Shown here: piece after piece, positions 34,300 to 42,926 of the stretch
Position numbering within the stretch: the stretch's first letter is position 1
Layout of the letters: each line of letters starts with the position of its first letter
Assembly (NCBI RefSeq): GCF_028682455.1
Contig: NZ_JANHLD010000001.1
Span: forward strand, 1,652,001-1,716,000
Length of the DNA: 64,000 nt
Direction of reading: 5' to 3'
DNA from: Pseudomonas putida
GTDB taxonomy: Bacteria; Pseudomonadota; Gammaproteobacteria; Pseudomonadales; Pseudomonadaceae
Translations under genes and position numbers: made by a program
The notes under the pieces: generated by a model
Databases searched by the model: none
The model's input: only the letters and a program-made list of their open reading frames with translations
What the model was told of the DNA's origin: nothing

Positions 34300-35220
34300 A
34301 TGAACCTGTCGTTGTACCTGCTCACCGTACTGATCTGGGGCACCACCTGGATCGCCCTGAAACTGCAATTGGGCGTCGTCGCCATTGCGGTGTCGATCGT
34401 CTACCGCTTTGCCCTGGCCGGGTTGATTCTGTTCGCCATCCTCTTGCTCAGCCGTCGCCTGCAGCCGATGAACCGGCGCGGCCACGGTATCTGCCTGGCC
34501 CAGGGCTTGTGCCTGTTCTGCGTCAACTTCATGTGTTTCCTCACCGCCAGCCAGTGGATTCCCAGTGGCTTGATCGCGGTGGTGTTTTCCACGGCCACGC
34601 TGTGGAACGCACTCAATGCCCGGATGTTCTTCGGCCAGAAAATCGCCGCCAATGTGCTTGCCGGCGGTGCCTTGGGGCTGGCGGGGTTGGGGCTGCTGTT
34701 CTGGCCTGAACTGTCTGGACACACGGCTAGCCGCGAGACCGTGATCGGTCTGGGCCTGGCATTGCTAGGCACCTTGTGTTTCTCGGCGGGCAACATGCTC
34801 TCGAGCCTGCAGCAGAAAGCCGGGCTCAAGCCGATGACCACCAATGCCTGGGGCATGCTCTATGGCGCGATGATGCTGGCGGTTTACTGCCTGGTCAGCG
34901 GGATTCCCTTCGACATGGAGTGGAATACGCGGTACATCGGCTCCCTGATGTATCTGGTGATACCGGGGTCGGTGATCGGCTTTACCGCCTACCTGACACT
35001 GGTCGGACGCATGGGGCCGGAGCGGGCGGCGTACTGCACCGTGCTGTTTCCGTTGGTGGCGTTGAACGTGTCGGCAGTCTATGAGGGATACCAGTGGACG
35101 GCACCGGCGCTGGCGGGATTGGTGCTGGTGATGTTGGGGAATGTGTTGGTGTTCAGGAAGGCCAAGGCTTCGCGGGGCAAGCCCGCTCCCACCGGCAAGC
35201 AAGTACGCAGTGCAGCGTAG
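34300..35220 (+). CDS. EamA/DMT-family transporter with REP-derived tail
   Basis: Inner-membrane permease of the drug/metabolite transporter superfamily, 306 aa with about ten membrane segments and two EamA repeats (first repeat begins LTVLIWGTTWIALKLQLG). These proteins usually export amino acids, metabolites or drugs; the substrate is not predictable. The last 17 residues ([17 protein letters not shown]) are encoded largely by a REP element, so the natural stop was probably lost or displaced by the repeat. ATG 34300 is preceded by GGAGTC. The divergent AraC gene is the likely regulator. Confidence 0.88.
   Translation: MNLSLYLLTVLIWGTTWIALKLQLGVVAIAVSIVYRFALAGLILFAILLLSRRLQPMNRRGHGICLAQGLCLFCVNFMCFLTASQWIPSGLIAVVFSTATLWNALNARMFFGQKIAANVLAGGALGLAGLGLLFWPELSGHTASRETVIGLGLALLGTLCFSAGNMLSSLQQKAGLKPMTTNAWGMLYGAMMLAVYCLVSGIPFDMEWNTRYIGSLMYLVIPGSVIGFTAYLTLVGRMGPERAAYCTVLFPLVALNVSAVYEGYQWTAPALAGLVLVMLGNVLVFRKAKASRGKPAPTGKQVRSAA
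35170..35193. repeat. REP element inside the 3' end of the DMT transporter gene
   Basis: The core GCGGGGCAAGCCCGCTCCCACC is read in frame as SRGKPAPT in the transporter C-terminus. The stop codon lies 25 bases further on. Confidence 0.8.
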
Positions 35221-35235
35221 CCCCTGCGCTCCTTG

Positions 35236-35259
35236 TTGGAGCTGGCAAGCCAGCTCCAA
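35236..35259. repeat. REP-like hairpin between convergent DMT and ghrB-like genes
   Basis: TTGGAGCTGG and CCAGCTCCAA form a perfect 10-bp stem with loop CAAG. No T-tract follows on either strand. It lies in the 65-bp gap between two convergent genes, where it could act as a weak bidirectional terminator or RNA-stabilising structure. Confidence 0.65.
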
Positions 35260-35285
35260 CCAAAGTCGGTGCAATGCAGTTGCGT

Positions 35286-36257
35286 CTACTTCCACACCTG
35301 CGGGTTCACCAGGTCCCGCGGCCGCTCACCCAACAGCGCACTGCGCAGGTTGTCGATGGCGCGGTTGGCCATGGCATCGCGGGTTTCGGCAGTGGCCGAA
35401 CCCACGTGCGGCAGGGTCAAGGCGTTGGGCAGCTGGAACAGTGGCGATTCGGTCAGCGGCTCTTTCTCGTACACATCCAGGCCTGCGCCACGAATGGTGC
35501 CGTTCTGCAAGGCTTGCACCAGCGCGGCCTCGTCCACCACCGGCCCGCGCGAAACGTTGATCAGAAATGCGCTGGGCTTCATCAGTTGCAGCTCGCGGGT
35601 GCTGATCAGGTGCTTGGTCTGCGGCCCGAGCGGCACCACCAGGCACACGAAGTCGGCTTCGGCCAGCAGTTCATCCAGGCTGCGGAACTGGGCGCCCAGT
35701 TCCTGCTCCAGCACAGGCTTGCGCGAATTGCCGCTGTAGATGACCGGCATGTTGAAGCCGAAGCGGCCACGTCGGGCAATCGCCGCACCGATGTTGCCAA
35801 GGCCGACGATCCCCAGGGTCTTGCCGTGCACATCGCTGCCGAACTGGGCCGGGCCGACGGTGGCTTGCCATTGGCCAGCCTTGGTCCAGGCATCGAGTTC
35901 GGCCACCCGGCGGGCGCTGCCCATGAGCAGCGCAAAGCCCAGGTCGGCGGTGCTTTCGGTCAGCACGTCCGGGGTGTTGGTCAGGGCAAGGCCGCGTGCG
36001 TTGAAGTAGTTCAGGTCGTAGTTGTCGTAGCCCACCGAAACACTGGACACCACCTCAAGCTTGGCGGCATTGGCCAGTTGCGCTTCACCAAGCTTGCGGC
36101 CCACGCCGATCAGGCCATGCGCCTCGGGCAGCGCGTCGTTGAACTGGGCGCTGATGTCACCCAGCTTGGGGTTGGGCACGATCACGTTGAAGTCTTGCTG
36201 CAAGCGCTCGACCATCGCCGGGGTGATACGGCTGAAGGCTAGGACGGTCTTTTTCAT
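35286..36257 (-). CDS. ghrB: 2-hydroxyacid dehydrogenase, glyoxylate/hydroxypyruvate/2-ketogluconate reductase type
   Basis: Cytoplasmic NAD(P)H-dependent reductase of 323 aa. Its nucleotide-binding motif is GIVGLGNIGAAIARR. The catalytic Arg is in NVSRGPVVDEAALVQAL and the catalytic His in LTLPHVGSAT, with a Glu nearby in KEPLTESPLF. Length and motifs fit GhrB/TkrA proteins, which reduce glyoxylate, hydroxypyruvate or 2-ketogluconate. ATG 36257 is used; the in-frame TTG just upstream is less likely. No pathway genes adjoin it; the LysR gene upstream on the same strand is separated by 73 bases and probably belongs to the efflux operon. Confidence 0.85.
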   Translation of the reverse strand: MKKTVLAFSRITPAMVERLQQDFNVIVPNPKLGDISAQFNDALPEAHGLIGVGRKLGEAQLANAAKLEVVSSVSVGYDNYDLNYFNARGLALTNTPDVLTESTADLGFALLMGSARRVAELDAWTKAGQWQATVGPAQFGSDVHGKTLGIVGLGNIGAAIARRGRFGFNMPVIYSGNSRKPVLEQELGAQFRSLDELLAEADFVCLVVPLGPQTKHLISTRELQLMKPSAFLINVSRGPVVDEAALVQALQNGTIRGAGLDVYEKEPLTESPLFQLPNALTLPHVGSATAETRDAMANRAIDNLRSALLGERPRDLVNPQVWK

Positions 36258-36330
36258 CGGCAAAATCTCTGCGGGCGGTGGAGAATTCGTAGCACGCTAT
36301 CATTCTCCACCGCCCCTGTGCAGCAAGATT

Positions 36331-37278
36331 TCAGTTGGCGATCAGCAGTTCGTGAGTCTTCAGGTCGGCTTCGTGGGCGGCGAGGATTTCCGGCAAGGAG
36401 TTGCGCAGGTACTCGACCCAGGTCTTGATCTTGGCATCCAGGTACTGGCGCGAGGGGTAGATAGCGTACAGGTTCAGCTCCTGCAGGCGGTACTCGGGCA
36501 TCACCCGGACCAGCGAACCATCGCGAAGGCCGTCTATGGCCGAATAGATCGGCAGCACGCCAACCCCCATGCCACTGCGGATCGCGGTTTTCATCGCGTC
36601 GGCCGAGTTCACCTGGAACGGCGCCTGGGTGATGTTGACCACTTCCTGGCCTTCGGGGCCGTCGAACAGCCACTTTTCCAGCGGGATCACCGGGCTGACC
36701 ATGCGCAGGCAGGCATGCTGGAGCAGGTCGCTGGGCTTTTGCGCGATACCGTGGCGGTGCACGTAGTCAGGGGATGCGCAGACGATGCTGTAGGTGATGC
36801 CCAGGCGCTGGGACACGAAGCCCGAGTCGGGCAGCTCGCTTGCCAGCACGATCGACACGTCGTAGCCCTCGTCGAGCAGGTCCGGCACGCGGTTGGCCAT
36901 GGTCAGGTCGAAGGTCACGTCGGGGTGGGTTTCGCGGTAGCGGGCGATGGCGTCGATGACAAAATGCTGGCCGACCCCGGTCATCGAATGCACTTTCAGC
37001 TGCCCGGCGGGGCGGGCATGGGCATCGCTGGCCTCGGCTTCGGCTTCCTCGACATAGGTGAGGATCTGTTCGCAGCGCATCAGGTAGCGCTTGCCGGCTT
37101 CGGTCAGGGCGATACGGCGGGTGGTGCGGTTGAGCAGGCGGGTTTGCAGATGGGCTTCCAGATTGGAGACCGCCCGCGAGACGTTGGCGGTGGTCGTATC
37201 CAATTGCACGGCAGCGGCAGTGAAACTGCCGACTTGCGCCACACAACTAAAAGCACGCATGTTTTGCAGGGTGTCCAT
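36331..37278 (-). CDS. LysR-family regulator, AaeR-like
   Basis: 315-aa transcription factor with an N-terminal winged helix (MRAFSCVAQVGSFTAAAVQL, NVSRAVSNLEAHLQTRLLNR) and a C-terminal effector-binding domain (about 90-300). It is divergent from the outer-membrane-factor/FUSC/DUF1656/HlyD operon across 186 bases, the same arrangement as aaeR beside aaeXAB in enterobacteria, so control of that operon by aromatic acids is a reasonable inference. The start ATG 37278 is unambiguous. No exact T-N11-A site was assigned in the gap. Confidence 0.88.
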   Translation of the reverse strand: MDTLQNMRAFSCVAQVGSFTAAAVQLDTTTANVSRAVSNLEAHLQTRLLNRTTRRIALTEAGKRYLMRCEQILTYVEEAEAEASDAHARPAGQLKVHSMTGVGQHFVIDAIARYRETHPDVTFDLTMANRVPDLLDEGYDVSIVLASELPDSGFVSQRLGITYSIVCASPDYVHRHGIAQKPSDLLQHACLRMVSPVIPLEKWLFDGPEGQEVVNITQAPFQVNSADAMKTAIRSGMGVGVLPIYSAIDGLRDGSLVRVMPEYRLQELNLYAIYPSRQYLDAKIKTWVEYLRNSLPEILAAHEADLKTHELLIAN

Positions 37279-37464
37279 GGGTCGCTCTCAAAGTAGACGA
37301 CAAATTGTGACATGAAGTAACAGTGTCGGTCTTCAGACTAAAGCCGGATTATCGCTGTTTTCGTAACAAAGATTCGCAGTAATACACGCTTATCGCCAGT
37401 GCAGCCGCCCCCTAGAATTGCGCTCTCCTAGCGTCATCCACTTTTATGTCGGGAATTTGCAGCT

Positions 37465-38991
37465 GTGCCGCGTCGCATCATCAGAGCGCTCAATGCGCTC
37501 AGTGCCTGTGCCCTTAGCTTGACCTTGAGCGGCTGTATCGGAACCTGGGGCATTGCCCCGCAAAGCAAGACGCTGCAAGCCAATACCCTGACCACCGATG
37601 AGGCGATCCGCGAGGCCGCCCGTGATGCCCACTGGCCCGACCAGCAGTGGTGGCGAGCCTATGGCGATCCACAGCTCGACCGCTGGATCGCCCTCGCCGT
37701 GCAGAGCAGCCCGAGCATCGCCATGGCCGCCGCCCGGGTTCGCGAGGCCAAGGCCATGGCCGGGGTGGTCGAGTCGGCCGAGAAACTTCAGGTCAACGGC
37801 GACGCCACCCTCAAGCGCCACAACTGGCCCGAAGACCAGTTCTACGGCCCCGGCGCGCTGTCGGGTGCCAACACCTGGGACAACAATGCCGCGCTTGGCT
37901 TCAGTTACGCCCTGGACCTCTGGGGGCGCGAGCGCAACGCCAGCGAACAGGCCGTGGACATGGCCCACATGAGCGCGGCGCAGTTGCGCCAGGCCCAGCT
38001 CGAACTACAGAACAACATCGTCAAGGTGTACATCCAGCTGTCCCTGCACTTTGCCCGGCGCGACATCGTCAAGGCCGAGCTCGAGCAACAGGAGCAGATC
38101 CTGGCCCTGGCCGAGCGGCGCCTGGCCGGTGGCATCGGCACTCACTTTGAAGTCAGCCAGGCGCAGACGCCACTGCCGGAAACCCATCGCCAGCTCGATG
38201 CCCTCAACGAGGAAATCGCCCTGGCGCGAAACCAGTTGGCCGCACTGGCCGGCAAGGGCCCGGGGCAGGGCGCGCAGTTGCAGCGACCGAGCCTGAGCCT
38301 GGGGGCTGCGCTGAAGCTGCCCTCGGCGTTGCCGGCCGAACTGGTCGGCCAGCGTCCCGACGTGGTCGCCAGCCGCTGGCAGGTGGCTGCGCAAGCACGC
38401 GGAATCGACGTCGCCCATGCCGGCTTCTTCCCCAATGTCGACCTGGTCGGCGGGCTCGGCTTCATGGCCACCGGCGGCGGCCCGCTGGAGTTCCTGACCG
38501 GGCGCAAGTTCAACTACAACGTCGGCCCCGCGATCAGCCTGCCGGTGTTCGACGGCGGTCGCCTGCGCTCGCAGCTGGGCGTGGCTTCTGCCGGGTACGA
38601 CATCGCCGTGGCGCGCTACAACCAGACCGTGGTCGAAGCGCTCAAGGGTATCTCCGACCAGTTGATCCGCCGCGAGTCGATGAACGAGCAGCAACATTTT
38701 GCCGCCGAGTCGGTGGCCTCGGCGCAGAAGACCTACGACATTGCCATGATCGCCTTCCAGCGCGGGCTGACCGACTACCTCAACGTGCTCAACGCCCAGA
38801 CCTTGCTGTTCCGCCAGCAGCAGATCCAGCAGCAGGTCCAGGCTGCGCGCCTGACCGCCCATGCCGAGCTGGTCACCGCCCTGGGTGGCGGGCTGGGTGC
38901 CGGCCGCGATGTGCCGGATGAAGGCAAGCAAGCTGCGCCGAAGACGCCGGCCACCCTGGCGATCTTCGACAAGCCGGGCCACGCCGAATGA
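37465..38991 (+). CDS. Outer membrane efflux lipoprotein, NodT/OprM type
   Basis: TolC-like outer-membrane channel, 508 aa. The signal peptide has a lipobox LSGC (Cys about residue 24). Two OEP repeats follow, with NNAALGFSYALDLWGR in the first half and ELVGQRPDVVASRWQVAAQARGIDVAHAGFFPNVDLVGG in the second, a standard NodT-family signature. The start is GTG 37465. It opens an operon with FUSC, DUF1656 and HlyD partners, and its stop overlaps the next ATG. Enterobacterial aae operons lack this component, so this operon carries its own exit duct. A Pro/Ala tail (KQAAPKTPATLAIFD) extends the C-terminus. Confidence 0.92.
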   Translation: MPRRIIRALNALSACALSLTLSGCIGTWGIAPQSKTLQANTLTTDEAIREAARDAHWPDQQWWRAYGDPQLDRWIALAVQSSPSIAMAAARVREAKAMAGVVESAEKLQVNGDATLKRHNWPEDQFYGPGALSGANTWDNNAALGFSYALDLWGRERNASEQAVDMAHMSAAQLRQAQLELQNNIVKVYIQLSLHFARRDIVKAELEQQEQILALAERRLAGGIGTHFEVSQAQTPLPETHRQLDALNEEIALARNQLAALAGKGPGQGAQLQRPSLSLGAALKLPSALPAELVGQRPDVVASRWQVAAQARGIDVAHAGFFPNVDLVGGLGFMATGGGPLEFLTGRKFNYNVGPAISLPVFDGGRLRSQLGVASAGYDIAVARYNQTVVEALKGISDQLIRRESMNEQQHFAAESVASAQKTYDIAMIAFQRGLTDYLNVLNAQTLLFRQQQIQQQVQAARLTAHAELVTALGGGLGAGRDVPDEGKQAAPKTPATLAIFDKPGHAE

Positions 38992-41174
38992 GCGCCATGA
39001 CGCTGCCGTTTCGCTGGCTGGCCAGCCTTGAGTGGCGCCGCGGGTTCTTCGAGTGGGCGCGTACCGACGGGGTCACCTGGGTCTACATCTTCAAGGTACT
39101 CAGCGCAGCGTTCCTCACCTTGTGGCTGGCCATGCGCCTGGAGCTGCCGCAGCCGCGCACGGCGATGATCACCGTATTCATCGTGATGCAGCCGCAGAGC
39201 GGGCACGTGTTTGCCAAGAGTTTCTGGCGGCTGCTGGGCACCCTGGCCGGGTCGTCGATGATGGTGGCGCTGATCGCCCTGTTCCCGCAGAACACCGAGC
39301 TGTTTTTACCGAGCCTGGCGCTGTGGGTGGGCCTGTGCTCGGCCGGTGCCATGCGTTACCGCACCTTCCGGGCCTATGGTTTCGTGCTCGCCGGCTACAC
39401 CGCGGCAATGGTCGGCCTGCCCGCGCTGGAACACCCGGACGGTGCATTCATGGCCGCCGTGTGGCGGGTGCTGGAGATCTCCCTGGGGATCCTGGTGTCG
39501 ACCCTGGTCAGCGCCGCGATCCTGCCGCAGTCGGCCAGTGCAGCCATGCGCAATGCCCTGTACCAACGCTTTGGCGTGTTCGCAGGTTTTGTTGCCGAAG
39601 GCCTGCGCGGTAACAGCCAGCGGGATCGTTTCGAGACCAGCAACGTGCGTTTTGTCGCCGAGGCGGTAGGCCTGGAAAGCCTGCGCAACGTCACCGCCTT
39701 CGAAGACCCGCACATGCGTCGCCGCAATGGCCGCCTGGGGCGCATGAACAGCGAGTTCATGGCCATCACCACCCGCTTCAACGCCTTGCACCAGTTGCTT
39801 GAGCGCCTGCGTTCGCGGGGCCCGCTACAGATCGTCACCGCCATCGAGCCTGGCCTCGACGCGCTGGCCGAGCTGCTCGATGCCTACGCCGGCCGGGCCC
39901 TGACCGACGCCGATGCCATGCGCCTGGCCGAGCAACTGGCGGCCTACAAGGAAGGCTTGCCGGAACGGGTTCGCAGCCTGCGCGCGGCGTATATAGAAAC
40001 CGCGCCGAGCGATGCCGACCTGCTGGATTTCCACACCGCCTACGAGTTGCTCTACCGCTTTGTCGACGACATGCACAGCTACGCCCAGACCCACGCCTCG
40101 CTGACCGAGCACAACCATGCCCGGGAGCAGTGGGACGAGCCCTATGTGGCGCAGACCAACTGGATGGTGTCGCTGGCCGCCGGTGTACGCGCCGCGTTCA
40201 TCCTGCTGGTGCTGGGCAGCTTCTGGATTGCCACGGCGTGGCCGAGCGGGGCGATGATGACCCTGATCGCCGCCGCCACCGTGGGGCTGTCGGCGGCCAC
40301 ACCCAACCCCAAGCGAATGTCGTTCCAGATGGCCTGCGGCACCTTGTTCGGCGCCTTCGTGGGCTTTTTCGAAACCTTCTTCGTGTTCCCCTGGATCGAC
40401 GGTTTTCCCTTGCTCTGCCTGGTGTTGGCGCCGGTGTTCGTGCTGGGTGCCTTTCTCGCCTCACGCCCGGCCTACGCCGGGTATGGCCTGGGCTTGCTGA
40501 TCTTCTTTGCTACCGGGTCGGTGCCCGACAACCTGACCATCTACAACCCCTACAACTTCATCAACGACTACATCGCCATGGTCGTCGGCATGCTGGTGTG
40601 CGCCGCTGCCGGCGCGATCATCCTGCCGCCCAACAGCCGCTGGATGTGGAGCCGCCTGGAGCAGGACTTGCGCGGCCAGGTGCTGTTCGCTATCAGCGGC
40701 CGCTTGCGCGGCCTGGGCTCGGGATTCGAAAGCCGCACCCGCGACTTGTTGCACCAGGCCTATGGCCTGGCGGCCGGCAAGCCGCAGGTGCAGAGCAACC
40801 TGCTGCGCTGGATGTTCCTGGTGCTGGAGGTCGGCCATGCGATCATCGAGCTGCGCAAGGAACAGGCGATCCTGCCGGTGCACCCTTGCTATGCCGAGTC
40901 GCAGCCCTGGCGCCAGGCCATCCGGGTGATGGGCCGGGCGCTGGCGCGGTTGTTCCTGCAACCGAGCGCGAGCAACCACGAGCGCGCCCTGGTGGCGGTC
41001 GACCACGCCATCAGCCGCGTGCTGGCCACCGACGAACCCTTTGCCCGCCATTTCGACACCTCGGCCCTGCGCCGGGTGCAGAGCTACCTGCACTTCATCC
41101 GCACTTCGCTGCTCGACCCCCAGTCGCCGCTGGCCGCCCTGGCCCCGGCCCAAGGACTGCATCATGCCCCGTGA
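38988..41174 (+). CDS. FUSC-family efflux protein, AaeB-like
   Basis: Inner-membrane component of 728 aa with two blocks of about five to six membrane segments (about 30-175 and 390-545) separated by a large cytoplasmic region. It begins with the conserved FKVLSAAFLTLWLAMRLELP then PRTAMITVFIVMQPQSGHV. Homologues AaeB and YccS export aromatic carboxylic acids. The ATG overlaps the outer-membrane-factor stop, and its end overlaps the DUF1656 start by 11 bases. It probably forms a tripartite pump with the encoded HlyD and outer-membrane proteins; the substrate is inferred only from the family. Confidence 0.9.
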   Translation: MSAMTLPFRWLASLEWRRGFFEWARTDGVTWVYIFKVLSAAFLTLWLAMRLELPQPRTAMITVFIVMQPQSGHVFAKSFWRLLGTLAGSSMMVALIALFPQNTELFLPSLALWVGLCSAGAMRYRTFRAYGFVLAGYTAAMVGLPALEHPDGAFMAAVWRVLEISLGILVSTLVSAAILPQSASAAMRNALYQRFGVFAGFVAEGLRGNSQRDRFETSNVRFVAEAVGLESLRNVTAFEDPHMRRRNGRLGRMNSEFMAITTRFNALHQLLERLRSRGPLQIVTAIEPGLDALAELLDAYAGRALTDADAMRLAEQLAAYKEGLPERVRSLRAAYIETAPSDADLLDFHTAYELLYRFVDDMHSYAQTHASLTEHNHAREQWDEPYVAQTNWMVSLAAGVRAAFILLVLGSFWIATAWPSGAMMTLIAAATVGLSAATPNPKRMSFQMACGTLFGAFVGFFETFFVFPWIDGFPLLCLVLAPVFVLGAFLASRPAYAGYGLGLLIFFATGSVPDNLTIYNPYNFINDYIAMVVGMLVCAAAGAIILPPNSRWMWSRLEQDLRGQVLFAISGRLRGLGSGFESRTRDLLHQAYGLAAGKPQVQSNLLRWMFLVLEVGHAIIELRKEQAILPVHPCYAESQPWRQAIRVMGRALARLFLQPSASNHERALVAVDHAISRVLATDEPFARHFDTSALRRVQSYLHFIRTSLLDPQSPLAALAPAQGLHHAP

Positions 41175-41364
41175 AATCGCCTTCCATGGCGTCTACATGC
41201 CCACCATGACTCTGATGTTCCTGTTCGCCGCCGGGCTCGCCTGGGGGCTGGACCGCTTCATCGCCAGCCACGACGGCTACCGCTTCTTCTGGCACCCGGC
41301 GCTGCTGCGCCTGTGCCTGTTTATCTGCCTGTTCGGATCCATCGCCCTGACTCTCTACCGTTGA
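41164..41364 (+). CDS. DUF1656 protein, AaeX-like
   Basis: Small inner-membrane protein of 66 aa with two hydrophobic segments (about 10-28 and 43-62) and the typical opening MPREIAFHGVYMPTMTLMF. DUF1656 genes sit between FUSC and HlyD genes in aae-type operons, as here; the role is unclear. The ATG lies inside the end of the FUSC gene (11-base overlap), showing translational coupling. Confidence 0.9.
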   Translation: MPREIAFHGVYMPTMTLMFLFAAGLAWGLDRFIASHDGYRFFWHPALLRLCLFICLFGSIALTLYR

Positions 41365-41374
41365 GACCCCGTTG

Positions 41375-42229
41375 ATGAAAAAGTTTTTCAGCCTGATCGC
41401 CACCTTGCTCGTGCTGGCCGCCGCCGTGGTGATTGGTCGCCAGCTGTGGCTGCACTACATGAACACGCCCTGGACGCGGGACGGGCGGGTGCGCGCCGAC
41501 ATCATCAACGTCGCCGCCGACGTGCCGGGCTATGTGGTGGACGTGCCGGTGCGCGACAACCAGCTGGTGAAAAAGGGCGATGTGCTGATGCAGATCGATC
41601 CCGAGCACTACCAAGTGGCGGTCCGCCAGGCCCAGGCGCTGGTGGCCTCGCGCAAGGCCACCTGGGAAATGCGCAAGGTCAACGCCCACCGCCGTGCCGA
41701 CATGGACAACCTGGTGATCTCCCGCGAGAACCGTGACGACGCCAGCAACATCGCCAACTCGGCCCTGGCCGATTACCAGCAGGCCCAGGCGCAACTGGCG
41801 GCAGCCGAGTTGGACCTCAAGCGCACCAGGATCCTGGCCACCGTCGATGGTTACGTGACCAACCTCAATGTGCATCGGGGCGACTATGCGCGTACCGGCG
41901 AGCCGAAGATGGCGGTGGTCGATAAGGATTCGTTCTGGGTGTATGGCTTCTTCGAGGAAACCAAGCTGCCGCGAGTGAAGGTAGGGGACCAGGCCGAGCT
42001 GCAAATGATGAGCGGCGAAGTGCTCAAAGGCCATGTGGAGAGTATTTCGCGCGGCATCTACGACCGCGACAACCCGGAGAGTCGTGAGCTGATAGCCGAT
42101 GTGAACCCGACCTTCAACTGGGTGCGCCTGGCCCAGCGGGTGCCGGTGCGGATTCACATTGACGAAGTGCCGGAAGGCTTCCTGCTGGCGGCGGGTACCA
42201 CCTGCACGGTAGTGGTCAAACCGAAGTAG
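41375..42229 (+). CDS. HlyD-family periplasmic adaptor, AaeA-like
   Basis: Adaptor of 284 aa with an N-terminal membrane anchor (about 5-25), a first biotinyl-lipoyl half (VAADVPGYVVDVPVRDNQLVKKGDVLMQID), a short helical hairpin (about 78-150) and the second half RTRILATVDGYVTNLNVHRGDYA. It is the last gene of the aae-like operon. ATG 41375 is used, six codons' distance from an earlier gene end. Its TAG stop is the first triplet of a repeat (42227-42271), again placing a REP at a gene end. Confidence 0.9.
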   Translation: MKKFFSLIATLLVLAAAVVIGRQLWLHYMNTPWTRDGRVRADIINVAADVPGYVVDVPVRDNQLVKKGDVLMQIDPEHYQVAVRQAQALVASRKATWEMRKVNAHRRADMDNLVISRENRDDASNIANSALADYQQAQAQLAAAELDLKRTRILATVDGYVTNLNVHRGDYARTGEPKMAVVDKDSFWVYGFFEETKLPRVKVGDQAELQMMSGEVLKGHVESISRGIYDRDNPESRELIADVNPTFNWVRLAQRVPVRIHIDEVPEGFLLAAGTTCTVVVKPK

Positions 42230-42271
42230 GGCTGCTTCGCAGCCCATCGCCGGCAAGCCGGCTCCCACAGG
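42227..42271. repeat. REP-like element starting at the aaeA-like stop codon
   Basis: TAGGGCTGCTTCGCAGCCCA forms a hairpin that begins with the stop codon of the adaptor gene. It is followed by ATCGCCGGCAAGCCGGCTCC, a REP variant. A further fragment GTGGGGCTTGCCAGCGATG follows at 42305. They fill the 98-bp gap before the convergent stress-protein gene. Confidence 0.7.
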
Positions 42272-42327
42272 GAATGGAGCAACCCTGAAGTCAGCGCTGA
42301 ACCCGTGGGGCTTGCCAGCGATGTTTT

Positions 42328-42768
42328 TCAGGGATTGCGCGAATCCACCAGCACCGGGCATTCGACCTGGTCGATCACCTTGTTGCTGATCGACGGATCC
42401 AGCAGCCGTCCAAGCCGGTTCAGGTGGCGATGCCCCATGATGATCAGGACGCAATCGAGCGATCGGGCCCGGGAAACGATTGCCGCCACCGGTTCATCCG
42501 CTACCAGCACGCCTTCACACTCGAACCCCGACGCCCGCAGTTGCTCCAGCACCTGCTGCATCGCCTGGTTGGCATGACGCTGCTCATCGGTCGCCGCCGG
42601 GTACTCCTGCACCTCGAATGCGCTCACCCGTTCCAGGGCGAAGGCACCGTCGATCGCCAGCACCACCTGCAATTGATGCCGCTCCGGCAGGCAGTATTGC
42701 CGCGCCAGTTCCAGCAACCCGGCAGAGGCACTTGAGCCATCGATGGCGATCAACACGGAACTGAGCAT
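42328..42768 (-). CDS. Universal stress protein UspA family
   Basis: 146-aa cytoplasmic protein with one Usp domain. It starts MLSSVLIAIDGSSASAGLLE, with the conserved Asp in the first strand, and ends with CPVLVDSR. The ATP-binding signature G-2x-G-9x-G(S/T) is altered: IMGHRHLNRLGRLLDPSIS has His and Pro where the second and third Gly would be, so it may not bind ATP. ATG 42768 is set by conservation of the opening. It stands alone between the aae-like operon and a divergent LysR gene. Confidence 0.85.
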   Translation of the reverse strand: MLSSVLIAIDGSSASAGLLELARQYCLPERHQLQVVLAIDGAFALERVSAFEVQEYPAATDEQRHANQAMQQVLEQLRASGFECEGVLVADEPVAAIVSRARSLDCVLIIMGHRHLNRLGRLLDPSISNKVIDQVECPVLVDSRNP

Positions 42769-42926
42769 GCAGGGCCTCCACAGGGCATGAGTTAGCCGCC
42801 CATTGTTGGTCAATTCCGTGGCCGGATAAATGGCCTGCCACGCACTGTGTAGTTGTGTCTGGCGCAACGTGGCGTGGCGCGCCGAGCTGTTAACATGGCT
42901 CACCCCTCGCTGATGGATGCCTGGCA

